From Liolophura sinensis (lineage: Eukaryota > Mollusca > Polyplacophora > Chitonida > Chitonidae), in NCBI RefSeq assembly GCF_032854445.1, contig NC_088301.1, positions 24,278,226 to 24,342,225 of the forward strand: 64,000 bases of DNA. The letters run 5' to 3'. Under the pieces are notes generated by a model that was given only the letters and a program-made list of their open reading frames with translations, was not told the DNA's origin and searched no databases. Below are positions 1-11,833 of this stretch, one piece after another (position 1 is the first letter of the stretch; every line of letters begins with the position of its first letter). The translations under genes were made by a program, and so were the position numbers.

Positions 1-126
1 CTAAGGTTCATTCTCATGTGAACATTACACTGTGCAAACGACAAACGGGTGTCGTCAAATACTTATTGTTACCGAGGTCAAACAACCATTGAGAGCGGGG
101 ACTCTACAAATACCTTCACCAAGGCC

Positions 127-138
127 GGATTTGAACCC
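127..138 (-). other. possible tRNA-type B box (SINE remnant)
   Basis: Read on the minus strand, these bases give GGGTTCAAATCC, a good match to the internal RNA polymerase III B box. No matching A box is visible at the usual spacing on the side where it should lie (about 180-210). This is therefore at best a decayed tRNA-derived repeat and not a tRNA gene. It could be a chance match. Confidence 0.25.
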
Positions 139-289
139 GCGCCTCGTTTGTCCTCGCGATTTTTTAAAACTACCTCAATATAACTAACGTAACAAAGTCC
201 GTAGCGAAGTGTTATGCTTTATTGGAACATGTAACACATTCCTAGCTGGTTATAAGTGTCCAATGGATAGCCAGGCGATAGGTGTTGCC

Positions 290-345
290 AGACCCTCCCT
301 CTCCACACCGCCCCCCACCTCCACACCGCCCCCCCCCCCCCCCAG
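290..345 (-). repeat. C-rich tract, G-rich on the minus strand
   Basis: The tract has short C runs, then a six-C run near 311-316 and an uninterrupted run of about 15 C from 329. The minus strand could form a G-quadruplex. A second long C run lies at about 723-745. Homopolymers of this length are also frequent sequencing-error sites. Confidence 0.6.
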
Positions 346-3300
346 CTTTCCCCATGATATAGTGTAGTTCTTGCAATCACCCACATGCTCCTAAAACACC
401 ACCTGGGCAGTTCACTTTTTTGGTGAATTTTTTTAGGTGTATATACTGTAGCGGCCAAGATAGACATGAAAGCCTTTACCTGACACACTGCAAGCCGCTT
501 TTGTCCCTTTAGGCTATGCCCTATTCATTATATGCTGATGTCAAAAGTACTGAAGTCGGAACTTCTTTGCGTATTGACGTGGTAGCGGTTCGTGTACTGA
601 CCTATACACGTGTATACATTTTTAGGCAACTCCTTCAATGCGCCCTCAAGCGACGGTACGTTAACGGTCCGGCATCTCAATAAAAGGGTTCTAGATAGGA
701 TAACGGGGCACTTACACGCCATCCCCCCCCCCCCCCCCCCCCCCCGAGGAAAACCTGCTTCAGACGGACCATTTCCAGCTCACATTTATTACATAACATC
801 TAACTCGACCTGTTATATCACCCCAGCCGTGTAGTTATCTGTTTTTGGACACTAGCGTTTTGTTCAATTCCTTACAAAACATATATAGCCATTTCAGACG
901 TTAAAAGGTATACCGTTAACTTAACGGTTTTAGAGTTTTTGAGGGATAATGCAAGGATGATTGTAAGTGACCAGGTGGGACAAATGAAGCGTAGATACGA
1001 GGCAATTGAACAGTAATGCATATTAGAATGAAAAAGAGGCTTGTGTTCTTCCAACACCAAGGTTCTGTAAGATATAATGGGAGCATATTTTGTCTTAAAA
1101 GGGCACGTTATACTTTGGAAGTTGTTCATGGCTTTCGTGAGCTGATGAATATATACCTACAAACTGACCGGAAGCCATAAAAACTGCAAGACAACCATTC
1201 AGCCTGTAATGTGTTTTACAATTACCATCCAGTGTGCATCCATAAACACGTATAAGCTAAGCCGATTGATATATGTAAAAAAAGATTACATTAATCTAAA
1301 ATAAATAAGTGGATGTGCATTAATTTGTTTAATAAACCACTTATTTGGTCACGACCGGCCTTCAGTGAATAAATGACAAGTTTTACGGTTAATAAAAATG
1401 GGGAAATGAAACTGATTGTGTGAAAGATGAGTTTAGTTTGACAAGTCTCTATATATTTAGTGAGCTACTGAAGGAAACGGTGAGTAGAATTTGGACAAAA
1501 CTCTTTAAAGGTACGTAAACCAACGGGAAAGCCAGATTGTAACGTGCATTCTGGAATCCTCTGAGATGATGTTAAGCGCAACGATATAGAAAATAGTTGG
1601 TCACACAAACAAATGTTTCTTGACTTCGTATTCAACAAATGAATTCTGAATTGTGCCGAATGAAGAAGGATTGGTGGAGTAAGGGAAATATATAGGTGAA
1701 CCTACGAAGTCATATAAAGTGCATGAATGTATTGAGAGCATCGATGAATGGATTTTGGGTGGAGTGAATAGGGCAAAGCAAGGAAGACTAGGTCATTGTA
1801 TCCTGACAGGTTCCTGATGGTAATCCCTGTGAAAACGTATAGATCGAGCTATGACAGAAGCTGAAATGGAGAACGTCTCCATGTAGTAAATCAAGATCAT
1901 AGTCTCTGAGAGATGATGTGTTATAATAACAGAATACTTTCTAACATCACTCGGACAAGAGACTGTCTGTTAAAATTAATAGACTCTTTTTTTTTTCAGT
2001 GTAATAAGCCATGCACCAGTTTTAGTTGCACTGCTCATGCTATAAAACTGCATGGCGCATCCGGCTTCCCACACTTATACACTGTCGCTTTTAACCACAC
2101 ATGCCAGAATCGTTATCTGTAATTCCAAAATGTTCTGATGGACCGCAGTTTGTCAACTCATCTGATGGGGTTGCAAGTGGCAGATGTTTAAAAAAATGAC
2201 ATGATATGAGATGATTTGTATTGTATATGTTAAATTTGAATGATTTATTTGATTGACTGATCCATTCGCGACTGAGCTGTGTGGTTATTTAAAAAAAAAA
2301 CACACCTGAATTAATCGCAGTGTTGAAAGAAATTTGTTATGTTTCACTTAAAAAAAAAAAACAAAGTAGAATTACCAATAGTTCGCCAGAACTAGACAAT
2401 TACTCCGGTTTCCTCCACCCGTAATACGGACCGACATCATATTCATGTAAGTATACATGTACATGTACATAAGGGAAAAATTCTTGAGTATGTTGTCACA
2501 CAAGTCAAGTCAAATCAAACCTTGACCAGAAGTTCTCTTGTATGCTACATCTAAACACGACTGACGTATGGAATCTGCTTCACCAGTCTACTTGTCTTGT
2601 GACGTCTTTGATTATGGTTAATGCAACGACATAACGACCTATACAATACAGTTATATCATACGTAATAATTACTATGATCGTTTGTTACTTATACATTAA
2701 TTCAACATAAAAAAAATAACTCATTTCCCACGGCGTGTCAGTGGAAGGGGTAGGACAAAAGATTTTATATCATGGGAGATATACTAGCCATTGGTGCGAA
2801 AAGTTAACATAGACTTATATTCACTCGGACCTCCAGCAGTTTGGGCCAATTATAAGGTCCCATGAAATAAGACCAATTATGCATATCTCATTCTAATCGT
2901 GTTTAAGGCGGTCATGTGGAAGAAAGTGACACAACCTGTTAGGTGACCGTCTTGTATATATATATTCCCCACACCTCCGGGATTTACCATACCCCCAAGG
3001 CAAAGGGTCACCGGACAGCTACACCCCGGCTCACCTCCCCACCCCGCTGCTCTCAGAAACAGTGGTGTCATTAGCTCCTCACGGGAAATGGTGAACAAAA
3101 AGTACTGCGTTGTAAAGAATAGGGAGTGGGCTAAGAAAGCATTTTAGGCAGAAGAACCCCACCGTGATCTGGTGAATATACTTCTTTGCCGTCATACCAC
3201 TTTTTATTTTAAAAGAAAAACAGAGGACAATGATAATTAGCGTATAAATGGGCGTACAGCCCAGCGGTTTGGCAGATCGCATCGGTTAGGCTACGGACGT

Positions 3301-4057
3301 AAGAATTTCCCCTTGAATAAGTTGCTAAAATTCACACATAATCGAGGAGATGAAATCTCTGCTTCTCGATAGGCCTTGCACCATTAGCGTATTGTTTTGT
3401 ATTGTTTAGAGTTGCGATGAATGTAAGCGATAAGTTTTTGACAAGTACAACCCTTAGTGTGAAATTCTAGCCAAGAAAATTCCAAAACATTTTGACAATA
3501 CATGGAGCAATTCTCGATGGTGTCTTTTCAAAACTTCAAAACAGTACTCATTAGAGTTGTAAGGTGGGAAGTAAAATAACCCCGATATTACAGGCAATGT
3601 TTTGGAGCTCTCTATTCTGTAATGCGCCTCAGCTTTGTCCATTCGCCTTCAAAAACGTGTGACTCGAAATTTCTAGCCACCCAAAAATTCGGCGAAAGTA
3701 CGTTATACATTATGACGCGAACCAAGTTTCGCAGCCATATCCAATACCCAAATGCGAACTTAATGTTTGTTTCTCAAAATGGAGCTGCTCACGCCGACAT
3801 TAAGCGCATTGTTTTGAATTCATCTCTGTGGTTATTAATAGAGTTGTCATAACTATAGCAGTGAATTTGCACCATACCATCACACGGCCACCATGCGCCC
3901 ATGTAGCAAGAATGCAATTAGTAAAGCTAAGGTGTAAACATACTGATTGTGTAATATTAATGGTTGCTAGGTGAGACCACCTTGCATAAATGCCATCTGG
4001 TTACCCCAAAAGTATATATCCATATTTCGTTGTTTGAGTAATAGTGTGTAATACACA

Positions 4058-4231
4058 CTAATACTTTGTGACATGGATCTGTGGTATGTCCCATATAGGC
4101 TGTACTAAGGAATAACTAATACTTTGTGACATGGATCTGTGGTATGTCCCATATAGGCTGTACTAAGGAATAACTAATACTTTGTGACATGGATCTGTGG
4201 TATTTCCCATATAGGCTGTACTAAGGAATAT
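4058..4231. repeat. 58-bp tandem repeat, three copies
   Basis: A 58-bp unit containing ATACTTTGTGACATGGATCT is repeated three times, with the same word starting at 4061, 4119 and 4177. The copies are almost identical (one G/T change in the third), so the amplification is recent. The unit has no coding character. Confidence 0.9.
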
Positions 4232-4314
4232 AAATCTGGAATTGAACTTACTGCTGTTTTCATATACAGATTTCAGTTTAGCTCTTAAATATGCCTGTAA
4301 TGAACTTTAGATTT

Positions 4315-4643
4315 GAGTGAGTGCTAGGGTTTTAACGTCGTACTTAACAATTTTTTAATCATATGACAACGAAGGAATCCTTAGAGTGCATGTAATGTGC
4401 CTCCTTGTTGCAGGACGGATTTGCACCGCTCTTCCATCTAGTGCTGAGACGACTTAACGATGGCAAGTAACGCGCCCCGCTCGAGTCATTATACTGATAT
4501 GGGTCAACCAGTCGTTGAACTATCCCCTTCATGCTGAACGCCAGGCTTCCTCTTATAAGGTCTTAGGTGTGACTCGAGCTAGGATTGACCCTGGATCTAC
4601 CGGTCCCGAAGCGGACGCTCTACCAACTGTGCTATCCGGGCCG
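4315..4643 (-). mobile_element. tRNA-derived SINE (family A), near full length
   Basis: On the minus strand the element begins with a tRNA-like head near 4643: an A-box-like TAGCACAGTTGG, then a B-box-like GGGTCAATCCT. It continues through a tRNA-unrelated body and ends in a TTAA...ACGTTAAAACCCTAGCACTCACTC-type tail near 4315. The same head, body and tail occur on the plus strand at 23386-23725, and a 5'-truncated copy occurs at 34618-34762. Transcription would be by RNA polymerase III from the internal boxes, with mobilisation by a partner LINE that is not in this window. I do not assign it to a named family. Confidence 0.8.
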
Positions 4644-5059
4644 GTACTTTAGATCTGAGATTGCATTTATACAGATCCGACCCAGTGTTTTGAATTTTGC
4701 TTTCTCTTTCCATATTCTTAGCCGTATGTGTATTTATTTATATGTCTGAACTATTATTCCGGACTCTCGAATATTTTACTCACTCATATGACCGTGATCC
4801 AGTTTGTGGGTTGATGAAAGTAGCAAAAACCACCGCACATCACTGTACAGGTGCCTCCTGACTTCAGGCCGCCTGCAGTCAAACAAGAGGGCGTTGGATC
4901 CGATTAGTTCGTGTGTTGAAGTTTTTGAAGTGCTTTCATATCACATTGTCATACTGAATATTCTCAGTTTGAAAATCATGGGAACGAATGTATGATTGGG
5001 ATAAACCGTCACATTGGCAGAAATTCAGCCAGATCGTAAAGTGGGAACTTAGTAAAACC

Positions 5060-5450
5060 AGGCTATTTCTTTCGACACACACAAAAACACTTTTGTTGTG
5101 TGAACACAAACTTGTGATCTCTCCAACAAAAGTCTTGTGTCATATTTGAACAACGCTATTTATTGTTGCATTAACACAAGGTCTTGTACTGGAAAAAATG
5201 AGCACATGCAAGATGTGTTGAACATTATACACAAGTTTTTGTGATATCAGCACAACTGCGCATGGTGTGCTTAAATTACCCCATTTTGGTTCAGATAAGT
5301 GTATGTTTTATTATTTTGTAACACAAATACATGTGTACATCACATTTACTTAACTCAAGTTTGTGTTGGGGTAACACATTTCTGTGACGAATGGAAACAA
5401 CACCTTGTTGTGTTAAATTTCAACACAATTAAGTGTTTTACACGTACATA
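5060..5450. repeat. ACACAA/TTGTGT word-rich stretch
   Basis: Over about 400 bp the words ACACAA, CACAAG, CTTGTG and TTGTGT recur in both orientations at irregular spacing, including ACACAAACTTGTG and AACACCTTGTTGTGTT. It is not a clean tandem array. It may be a decayed fold-back element or a degenerate satellite. No coding frame is supported. Confidence 0.5.
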
Positions 5451-6648
5451 AGATTGACACTACCTAAAATGAGAAGAAAAACGAAGCAGTCCGCTTTTAT
5501 AATTAGATGATTCGAATATCACATTAACTATAGTTAGTAAATAGTATCCGAATATTTTTTTTTTTAAATATATATCTACAATATTGTCAGCGACGATAAA
5601 CCTTCCGTTATTCCAGTTGAACGGGCCCCATAGAGAGCTTCATAAATTGGCCTTTTTTTACACCTATATTATTTTCACCACGAAGATCCCTAACGTATGT
5701 GGCAGGACAGAAAAAAATAAAATAAAATCTGGTTTTACCATTTTTTAGTCAAAACTTGCTGACTGGTATTGGCTTCAGAACTTCATTAATACATATCTAT
5801 TAGTCTTTGATCTGAAAGGCATCGATTCAGTTAGAAAGCCTCTCATTCAAATTAATATCTCATTTTGTGTGGCAAGTTTTGTCATGTGTTCTTCTCGATA
5901 AATGGATTTGTTTAATTTCTTCTAAATTTTCAGCAGTGTTATTACTTTATGCTTATATTAATACATAATGCTAATTCAGAAATGCTCAACCCTCACCTTT
6001 TGCTCTCCTCCCCACGTTCTGTTTCTCACCCCATATACAGCTGCCCGATAAAGCCTACCCACCCTTTTGCTGGGTAAATAATTTCACGGTGTTAACTACA
6101 CCCCAAGCACGTAAATAAATAATTTTAACAAACAGTTAAGGCGATGAATAATTAATCGGTGACCAAACTGTTAATTATATTGAAATCAGGCCATATGTAA
6201 CAAGCCATGAAGGCATATCGTATATATGTATATATATTTATGTAGAAAATCACTGACCCCATGCACCTGTTCAAGTAAACTATACATTACAGTCACAAAA
6301 ATGACCTTTAAACCACTTAGAATTAATTTGCCGTACAAGATACAGTATAGATATGCAGTTTTTGTAGTTAACAGCGATCCTAACTATAGCCACTCACCGT
6401 GTATATACCCGGTAAACCGTTGATAGGCCCACATCATGGCCTGAATCTTAATGTCACTTCATAATTCCCAAACTGGCTTGATAAACGTTTCAATGATTCA
6501 GTCATTTAAGGAAAATATGGTGTAGTATACGCCGGGATATAATGTAGATTTCCCTACATGAGATTCAGCTGCGGTTTACCTTAGGAGGTTTGTCAGATAT
6601 TTTGTCAAAGGCGGTGGTTTCCTTAACAATCTCTCCGGTATACCATAG

Positions 6649-6872
6649 ACCCATTAACCTAATCGTAATATCGCATTAGCCAAATATTGTTACATAAATT
6701 AAATGAATGGGACTCAATATTTTTATAAACGGTAAAGGATAAATGTGTCTTGACATAAAGACCCATGAACCTAGTCATCACATCGCATTAGCGAAATATT
6801 CTTAAATAAATTAAATGAATAGTACTTAATACTTTTATAAGCGGTATGGAATAAACCTGTCTTGACATAAAG
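6649..6872. repeat. diverged 112-bp tandem duplication
   Basis: A segment starting ACCCATTAACCTA at 6649 is repeated from 6761 (ACCCATGAACCTA). Both copies end in GTCTTGACATAAAG. Many substitutions separate them, so the duplication is old compared with the neighbouring 36-bp array. Confidence 0.75.
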
Positions 6873-6899
6873 CATGTAAAAGTTCGAACGAAAACATCG

Positions 6900-8650
6900 T
6901 GATAACTGTGAAGTTATTATATACGGAGATAGTACAATCTATCGACTATAAATATCTCACATTTATAGAGATATTATAATTCTGTGGCAAGGCACTTATG
7001 GAGACAGTATATCCCAGCACCCGCAATGTTCTTACACTGAGATAAGGTATATAACTCATTACCTACAAAGTTCTCATGCGGAGATAGTATATCTCAACAG
7101 CGGCGAAGTTCTTATACGGAGATAGTATATCCCAACAGCTCTAGTGTTCTTACACTGAGATAACATGTAACTCATCAGCTGCAAAGTTCTTACGGAGATA
7201 GTATATCCCCAACAGCGACGAAGTTCTTATACGGAGATAGTATATCCCAACACCCGTAATGTTCTTGTGCTGAGATAACGTATAACTCATCCGCTGCAAT
7301 ACCGAAATAGTATAGGCCGACCACAAAAAGTGCAAAGTTCTAAAACTTAACAGCTATAAAATTCTTAGGGCGATAGTATACCCCAACAGTTGTAAAGTTA
7401 TTATGGGATAGTATACCCCAACAGGTGTAAAGTTATTATGGGGATAGTATACCCCAACAGGTGTAAAGTTATTATGGGGATAGTATACCCCAACAGGTGT
7501 AAAGTTATTATGGGGATAGTATACCCCAACAGTGTAAAGTTATTATGGGGATAGTATACCCCAACAGGTGTAAAGTTATTATGGGGATAGTATACCCCAA
7601 CAGGTGTAAAGTTTTTACGGGGATAGTATACCCCAACAGGTGCAAAGTTATTATGGGGATAGTATACCCCAACAGGTGTAAAGTTATTATGGGGATAGTA
7701 TACCCCAACAGGTGTAAAGTTATTATGGGGATAGTATACCCCAACAGTGTAAAGTTATTATGGGGATAGTATACCCCAACAGGTGTAAAGTTATTATGGG
7801 GATAGTATACCCCAACAGGTGTAAAGTTTTTACGGGGATAGTATACCCCAACAGGTGCAAAGTTATTATGGGGATAGTATACCCCAACAGGTGTAAAGTT
7901 ATTATGGGGATAGTATACCCCAACAGGTGTAAAGTTATTATGGAGATAGTATACCCCAACAGCTGTAAAGTTATTATGGGATAGTATACCCCAACAGCTG
8001 TAAAGTTATTATGGGGATAGTATACCCCAACAGGTGTAAAGTTATTATGGGATAGTATACCCCAACAGCTGTAAAGTTATTATGGGATAGTATACCCCAA
8101 CAGCTGTAAAGTTATTATGGGGATAGTATACCCCAACAGGTGTAAAGTTATTATGGGGATAGTATACCCCAACAGGTGTAAAGTTATTATGGAGATAGTA
8201 TACCCCAACAGCTGTAAAGTTATTATGGGATAGTATACCCCAACAGCTGTAAAGTTATTATGGGGATAGTATACCCCAACAGCTGTAAAGTTATTATGGG
8301 ATAGTATACCCCAACAGTTGTAAAGTTATTATGGGGATAGTATACCCCAACAGTTGTAAAGTTATTATGGGGATAGTATACCCCAACAGTTATAAAGTTA
8401 TTATGGGATAGTATACCCCAACAGCTGTAAAGTTATTATGGGGATAGTATACCCCAACAGGTGCAAAGTTATTATGGAGAAAGTATACCCCAACAGCTGT
8501 AAAGTTATTATGGAGATAGTATACCCCAACAGCTGTAAAGTTATTATGGGGATAGTATACCCCAACAGTTGTAAAGTTATTATGGAGATAGTATACCCCA
8601 ACAGGTGTAAAGTTATTATGGGGATAGTATACCCCAACAGCTGCAAAGCT
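6900..8650. repeat. 36-bp satellite array with decayed left flank
   Basis: The core (about 7362-8650) holds roughly 36 units of 34-36 bp built around AAAGTTATTATGGGGATAG followed by TATACCCCAACAG. Each unit has a small inverted repeat, TGGGG...CCCCA, around an 8-base loop. Units left of 7360 are progressively diverged (AGATAGTATATCCCAACAG forms), the expected pattern for array edges under unequal exchange. Units 7510-7724 recur almost exactly at 7725-7939, a higher-order block of 215 bp (five 36-bp units and one 35-bp unit). A 36-bp period equals 12 codons, so long spurious open frames appear on both strands. Confidence 0.92.
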
Positions 8651-8804
8651 TTTTCATGCAGATACTATACCTCGACAGCTGTTCTGTTCTTATACGGGGA
8701 TATTGTAAATCAACAGCTGGAAAGTTCTTACAAGGAGGCGATATCACTCAACAGTTCCTAAGTTCATATATAAATGGAGAAAGTATAGCACAAGGTAAAG
8801 TTTT

Positions 8805-9005
8805 TGTATGTTCTTGTTTTTGTAAAGTTCTCACGGAGAACGCAGGCAATGTAAAAAATCTTGCATGTTCTTGTTTTTGTAAAGTTCTCACGGAGAATGC
8901 AGGGAATGTAAAGGTCTTTTATGTTCTTGATTTTGTAAAGTTCTCACGGAGAACGCAGGTAATGTAGATTTTCTTGTATATTCTTGTTCTTGAAAGTTCT
9001 CACAG
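8805..9005. repeat. 57-bp tandem repeat, about three copies
   Basis: The word GTTCTCACGGAGAA recurs at 8827, 8884 and 8940, giving a period of 56-57 bp. The unit keeps TGTAAAGTTCT.AC.GGAGA, which also appears in decayed units of the adjoining 36-bp array. The two arrays therefore probably share an ancestor. Confidence 0.8.
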
Positions 9006-9092
9006 AGACATTCTATATATTCTGTAAATTCTTACGTCCTTTTTTGTAAGTGTGAATTAAACGTTTTACTTTCAATAGCTTTTTAACAGTAA

Positions 9093-9225
9093 TATTTAAT
9101 TATTTCATCGGTGCTTTACGCCGTACTCAAGAATTTTTCTCTTATACGACGGCTGCTAGCATTCTTCCCGGTGAGAGGAAACCAGACTCCAATCCACGAC
9201 CACGAGAAACAGACCTTCCCACGTA
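9093..9225 (+). mobile_element. SINE family B fragment, old copy
   Basis: The stretch starts with an ATTT-type tail, then GTGCTTTACGCCGTACTCAA, a TACGACGGC word and a CAGACCTTCCCACGTACG word, in the same order as the better copies at 32331-32559 and 52518-52656. It is strongly diverged, and its tRNA-like head is missing or unrecognisable. Confidence 0.65.
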
Positions 9226-10249
9226 CGACGTGGGCAACATCGTGAAACTATGACATAAAAGCGTAACCACACTGTAAGGGCAATGCAATGCTCTTCCGTC
9301 ACGCACAGTATGGTTGAAACACATCAGTATGTATAGTGTGTAAATTCCATAAATATACTCCTCGTACGTTGCTGATCGTCAGGGGTCGCCTTCACTGAAC
9401 TTCATGTATAACTTACGCGCTAAATACGATGTAACTTCAATTTGCTGTGAGATATGAATGTATAATTTTCACATAATCCTTTTACGATAACGTAACATGT
9501 ACGTTAATATACATATTAGCGCGTATACTTTTCACTTAAATGTATAGACACTCGTACCTTGCCACCGGATTGTCGGGTACACTCGCAATATACCGTTGAG
9601 TACAATAGAGCGCCTTGCGGCATTAATGGATTTGTTAGGCTCCATTAATTTGGTTCAGTGTTAACGGTCGTGTTTACATTCACCTCAGTCTTGTCTGCGT
9701 GCTTGTCGACTCAAAATTTATACAGAGAAATCAATGCAATGCATTGAAAAAATCGATACGAAAATAAGTTCGATTGCATGTACACCCAGCCAGTAAGACA
9801 GCCCTCTAACGGCAATATAAATTATCAAACGTTTATACCTAAATTTCAACGCAGGCTGTACAGCTGGTTATTCGCCTCCGTTGTCTGCATGTATAGAGTT
9901 ATATTTGTGTAAGTGTAAAGAGTTGTCAAAATCACCACTGCTAGGTTGACAATTTCGGTTGTGTTGCCTTTTTAGGTTTACCATCTTGTGCAGCTTATCA
10001 GGGAAGTCTCTTCATGCGCTACTATCGTTCTTATCACACACAAAAAAAGAAAGAAAAACATAAAAAACAAACACACAAACAACAACAACAAAAAGTCGAT
10101 AATAAGTAGGAATTATTCAACAGAATTTCTCGCGACATTCGAACCGTGGCGATCTTTCTGTGTTATTCAACGGAAAGTGATGAGCCTATAGCGATCGAAC
10201 ACGTCTGTTCATCGATGCGTATTGGTCCGAGACGTAACAGAAATCGCCT

Positions 10250-11685
10250 AAGCTTTTGGCCAGACATCGTTTCCTCAGCTGTAACACTGCCAGCACTATG
10301 TTACCGTTGTCATGGTTACCATTCAATCACGTGCTGACATTACTATGCCGATGATGGTGGTGATATCGATGAGGCGTGCGGTATAGGCGCACCACCATAA
10401 TATACAGGAACCCCGACTACGCAAGCGCCAAGCCGGCCATTTTCATAATTTCTGCGTCACGTGATACAGACACAATCATTTGCAATTCAAGTGGAGGGAA
10501 TTATTATAGGTACTATAGGTGTGTGCTATTGTCCGACGGATGATCAATCCGGGACCAGCAAAGCCGCCGTGCCACGATTCCATGCATACTGTAACACTCG
10601 GATATGGTCATGAGGCTCCCTAGGGGGCGACCAATTCGCAAATTACATTCATAAACAATAGCCAATGTCCCACACAGAAAATTAACAAATTAACAAAAAT
10701 TCGGACGGGCCAATCGACTGGGCTAGAGCAAGTCCGGCTCTTCGATCGGCCCACCGAATAAAGCTGACCAATGAATTCGGCGTCTGCTACCAGTGATGGC
10801 ATTCCGCAACATCCGAGATAATGTCGCGCTTATGAGTACTGAGGGCTGCCGATGGCATGTGTGTCGTGTGCGGTGAAGACTATAAGCTGTGTGACTGCAC
10901 GGCGCAGATGAGCTTGTAATGACCGACAGGGTTGGTCTCTATATACCTATACCAAACTCTACACAATCATCAGACGCACGCACTGCCTGGACAACGTGGA
11001 AAATATGTGAATATATCGATGAACGGTAAGATGGTCTTAGCCGACGCACTGCTGCTACAATTCGGCCAAGGCAATACTCAGCATGGCAGGCTGTTCACGA
11101 TGGCGACTGGTACCTTTTCCTCGGCGGTTTCTGCCAATTCCTTTGCTGCTGTACCGGAGCGGGTTTGGTGGGACTAACCGACGAGTGGCCAGCAAAGCAG
11201 TCTTGTGAAGAAAAAAAACGAAACACAACGCCGTAATTCCTTCTGTTCCTTGTATATATATATGTATATATATCTATAGGTGTTTTTCGCCGGCAGACGT
11301 TTTACCTTTTTGCGGCGCTGTGGGTGTGTATACTTGCCGTCAGTATGTGACCATTGTCAGTGTACAGCACTGACACACACACACATACGGCTATAGAACC
11401 GACAGTACGCCATACAGGGCATATATAATCATTGTCTAGTATTAATGGATCCAAGGAAATAGTTTGATCGCCAAATGTGCCCAGTGGTGTAGTGTAGCGG
11501 TTCCATCGGAGCCAGAGTCGTCGCTCATCGTTCGTACATGGCGAGGATGTGTTGTTGGCTGTATTCAGTAGAATGTGTTTGACCGGCAGTTTCCTTGTGG
11601 AATTTTCATCAGGAGATATTACTGCTGGAATTGCGGGAGTGCAAAGCCATCGGAGCCGAACATGATTTTTCTTATTTTGTTATAG
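10250..11685 (+). promoter_or_regulatory. candidate promoter / 5' UTR region of the kinase gene
   Basis: This stretch is richer in GC and CpG than its surroundings and lies directly upstream of the first coding exon. It contains two CACGTG E-boxes (10327-10332, and 10458-10463 within GTCACGTGA), a YY1-like CGGCCATTTT at about 10434, and an RFX/X-box-like GTTGTCATGGTTACC at 10306-10320. A G|GTAAGA sequence at 11025/11026 could be the donor of a non-coding first exon. No TATA box or start site can be fixed from sequence alone, and all the motifs are short. The open frame at 10932-11177 is not recognisable as a protein. Confidence 0.3.
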
Positions 11686-11722
11686 CATGTAGGCCAAAAT
11701 TAGTGAAACAGATGAGGCAGAG

Positions 11723-11833
11723 ATGGGCAAGAAAATACAGTACATCGGCCGTTATGTAATGGACGGGGAAACCCTTGGCAAAGGAAATTTCGCTCGGGTT
11801 GAGCTGGCCACGCATGGCGTTACCGGATGTAAG
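11723..11833 (+). CDS. HUNK-like Ser/Thr kinase, first coding exon (partial gene)
   Basis: These 37 codons hold the start of a protein kinase domain: a short leader, then IGRYV, the glycine-rich ATP loop GKGNFARV (residues 19-26) and a beta-2 strand leading to TGCK at residues 34-37. The exon ends in phase 0 at a consensus donor, AAG|GTAAGT. The start ATG is fixed because an in-frame TAG lies at 11690-11692, and it has a good context (G at -3 and +4). A pyrimidine-rich tract ending TTGTTATAG at 11685 looks like an acceptor, so the whole exon may be 11686-11833, preceded by a non-coding exon. Joined to 31419-31547, the N-lobe falls in the CAMK/AMPK-related kinases. HUNK is my best family match from memory; SIK, NIM1 and SNRK are alternatives. 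The leader before the kinase domain is very short. The remaining kinase subdomains are not in the window. Confidence 0.85.

Larger units (their letters stand above)
1..4057. other. no gene recognised; upstream intergenic DNA
   Basis: Apart from the C tracts and the possible B box near the start, I see only short random open frames, A/T homopolymers and a small TGTACA-type palindromic run near 2450-2470. None of the short open frames resembles a known protein or shows biased codon use. Confidence 0.5.

Noticed and set aside
4570-4643. tRNA gene on the minus strand
   Set aside because: The A and B boxes are present, but the B box is imperfect, no clean cloverleaf can be drawn, and the sequence continues into a SINE body shared with other copies.
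7508-8761. Repeated short peptides, and a possible CRISPR array from the regular 36-bp spacing
   Set aside because: Units abut with no unique spacers, the genome is eukaryotic, and the frames are by-products of a 12-codon period.
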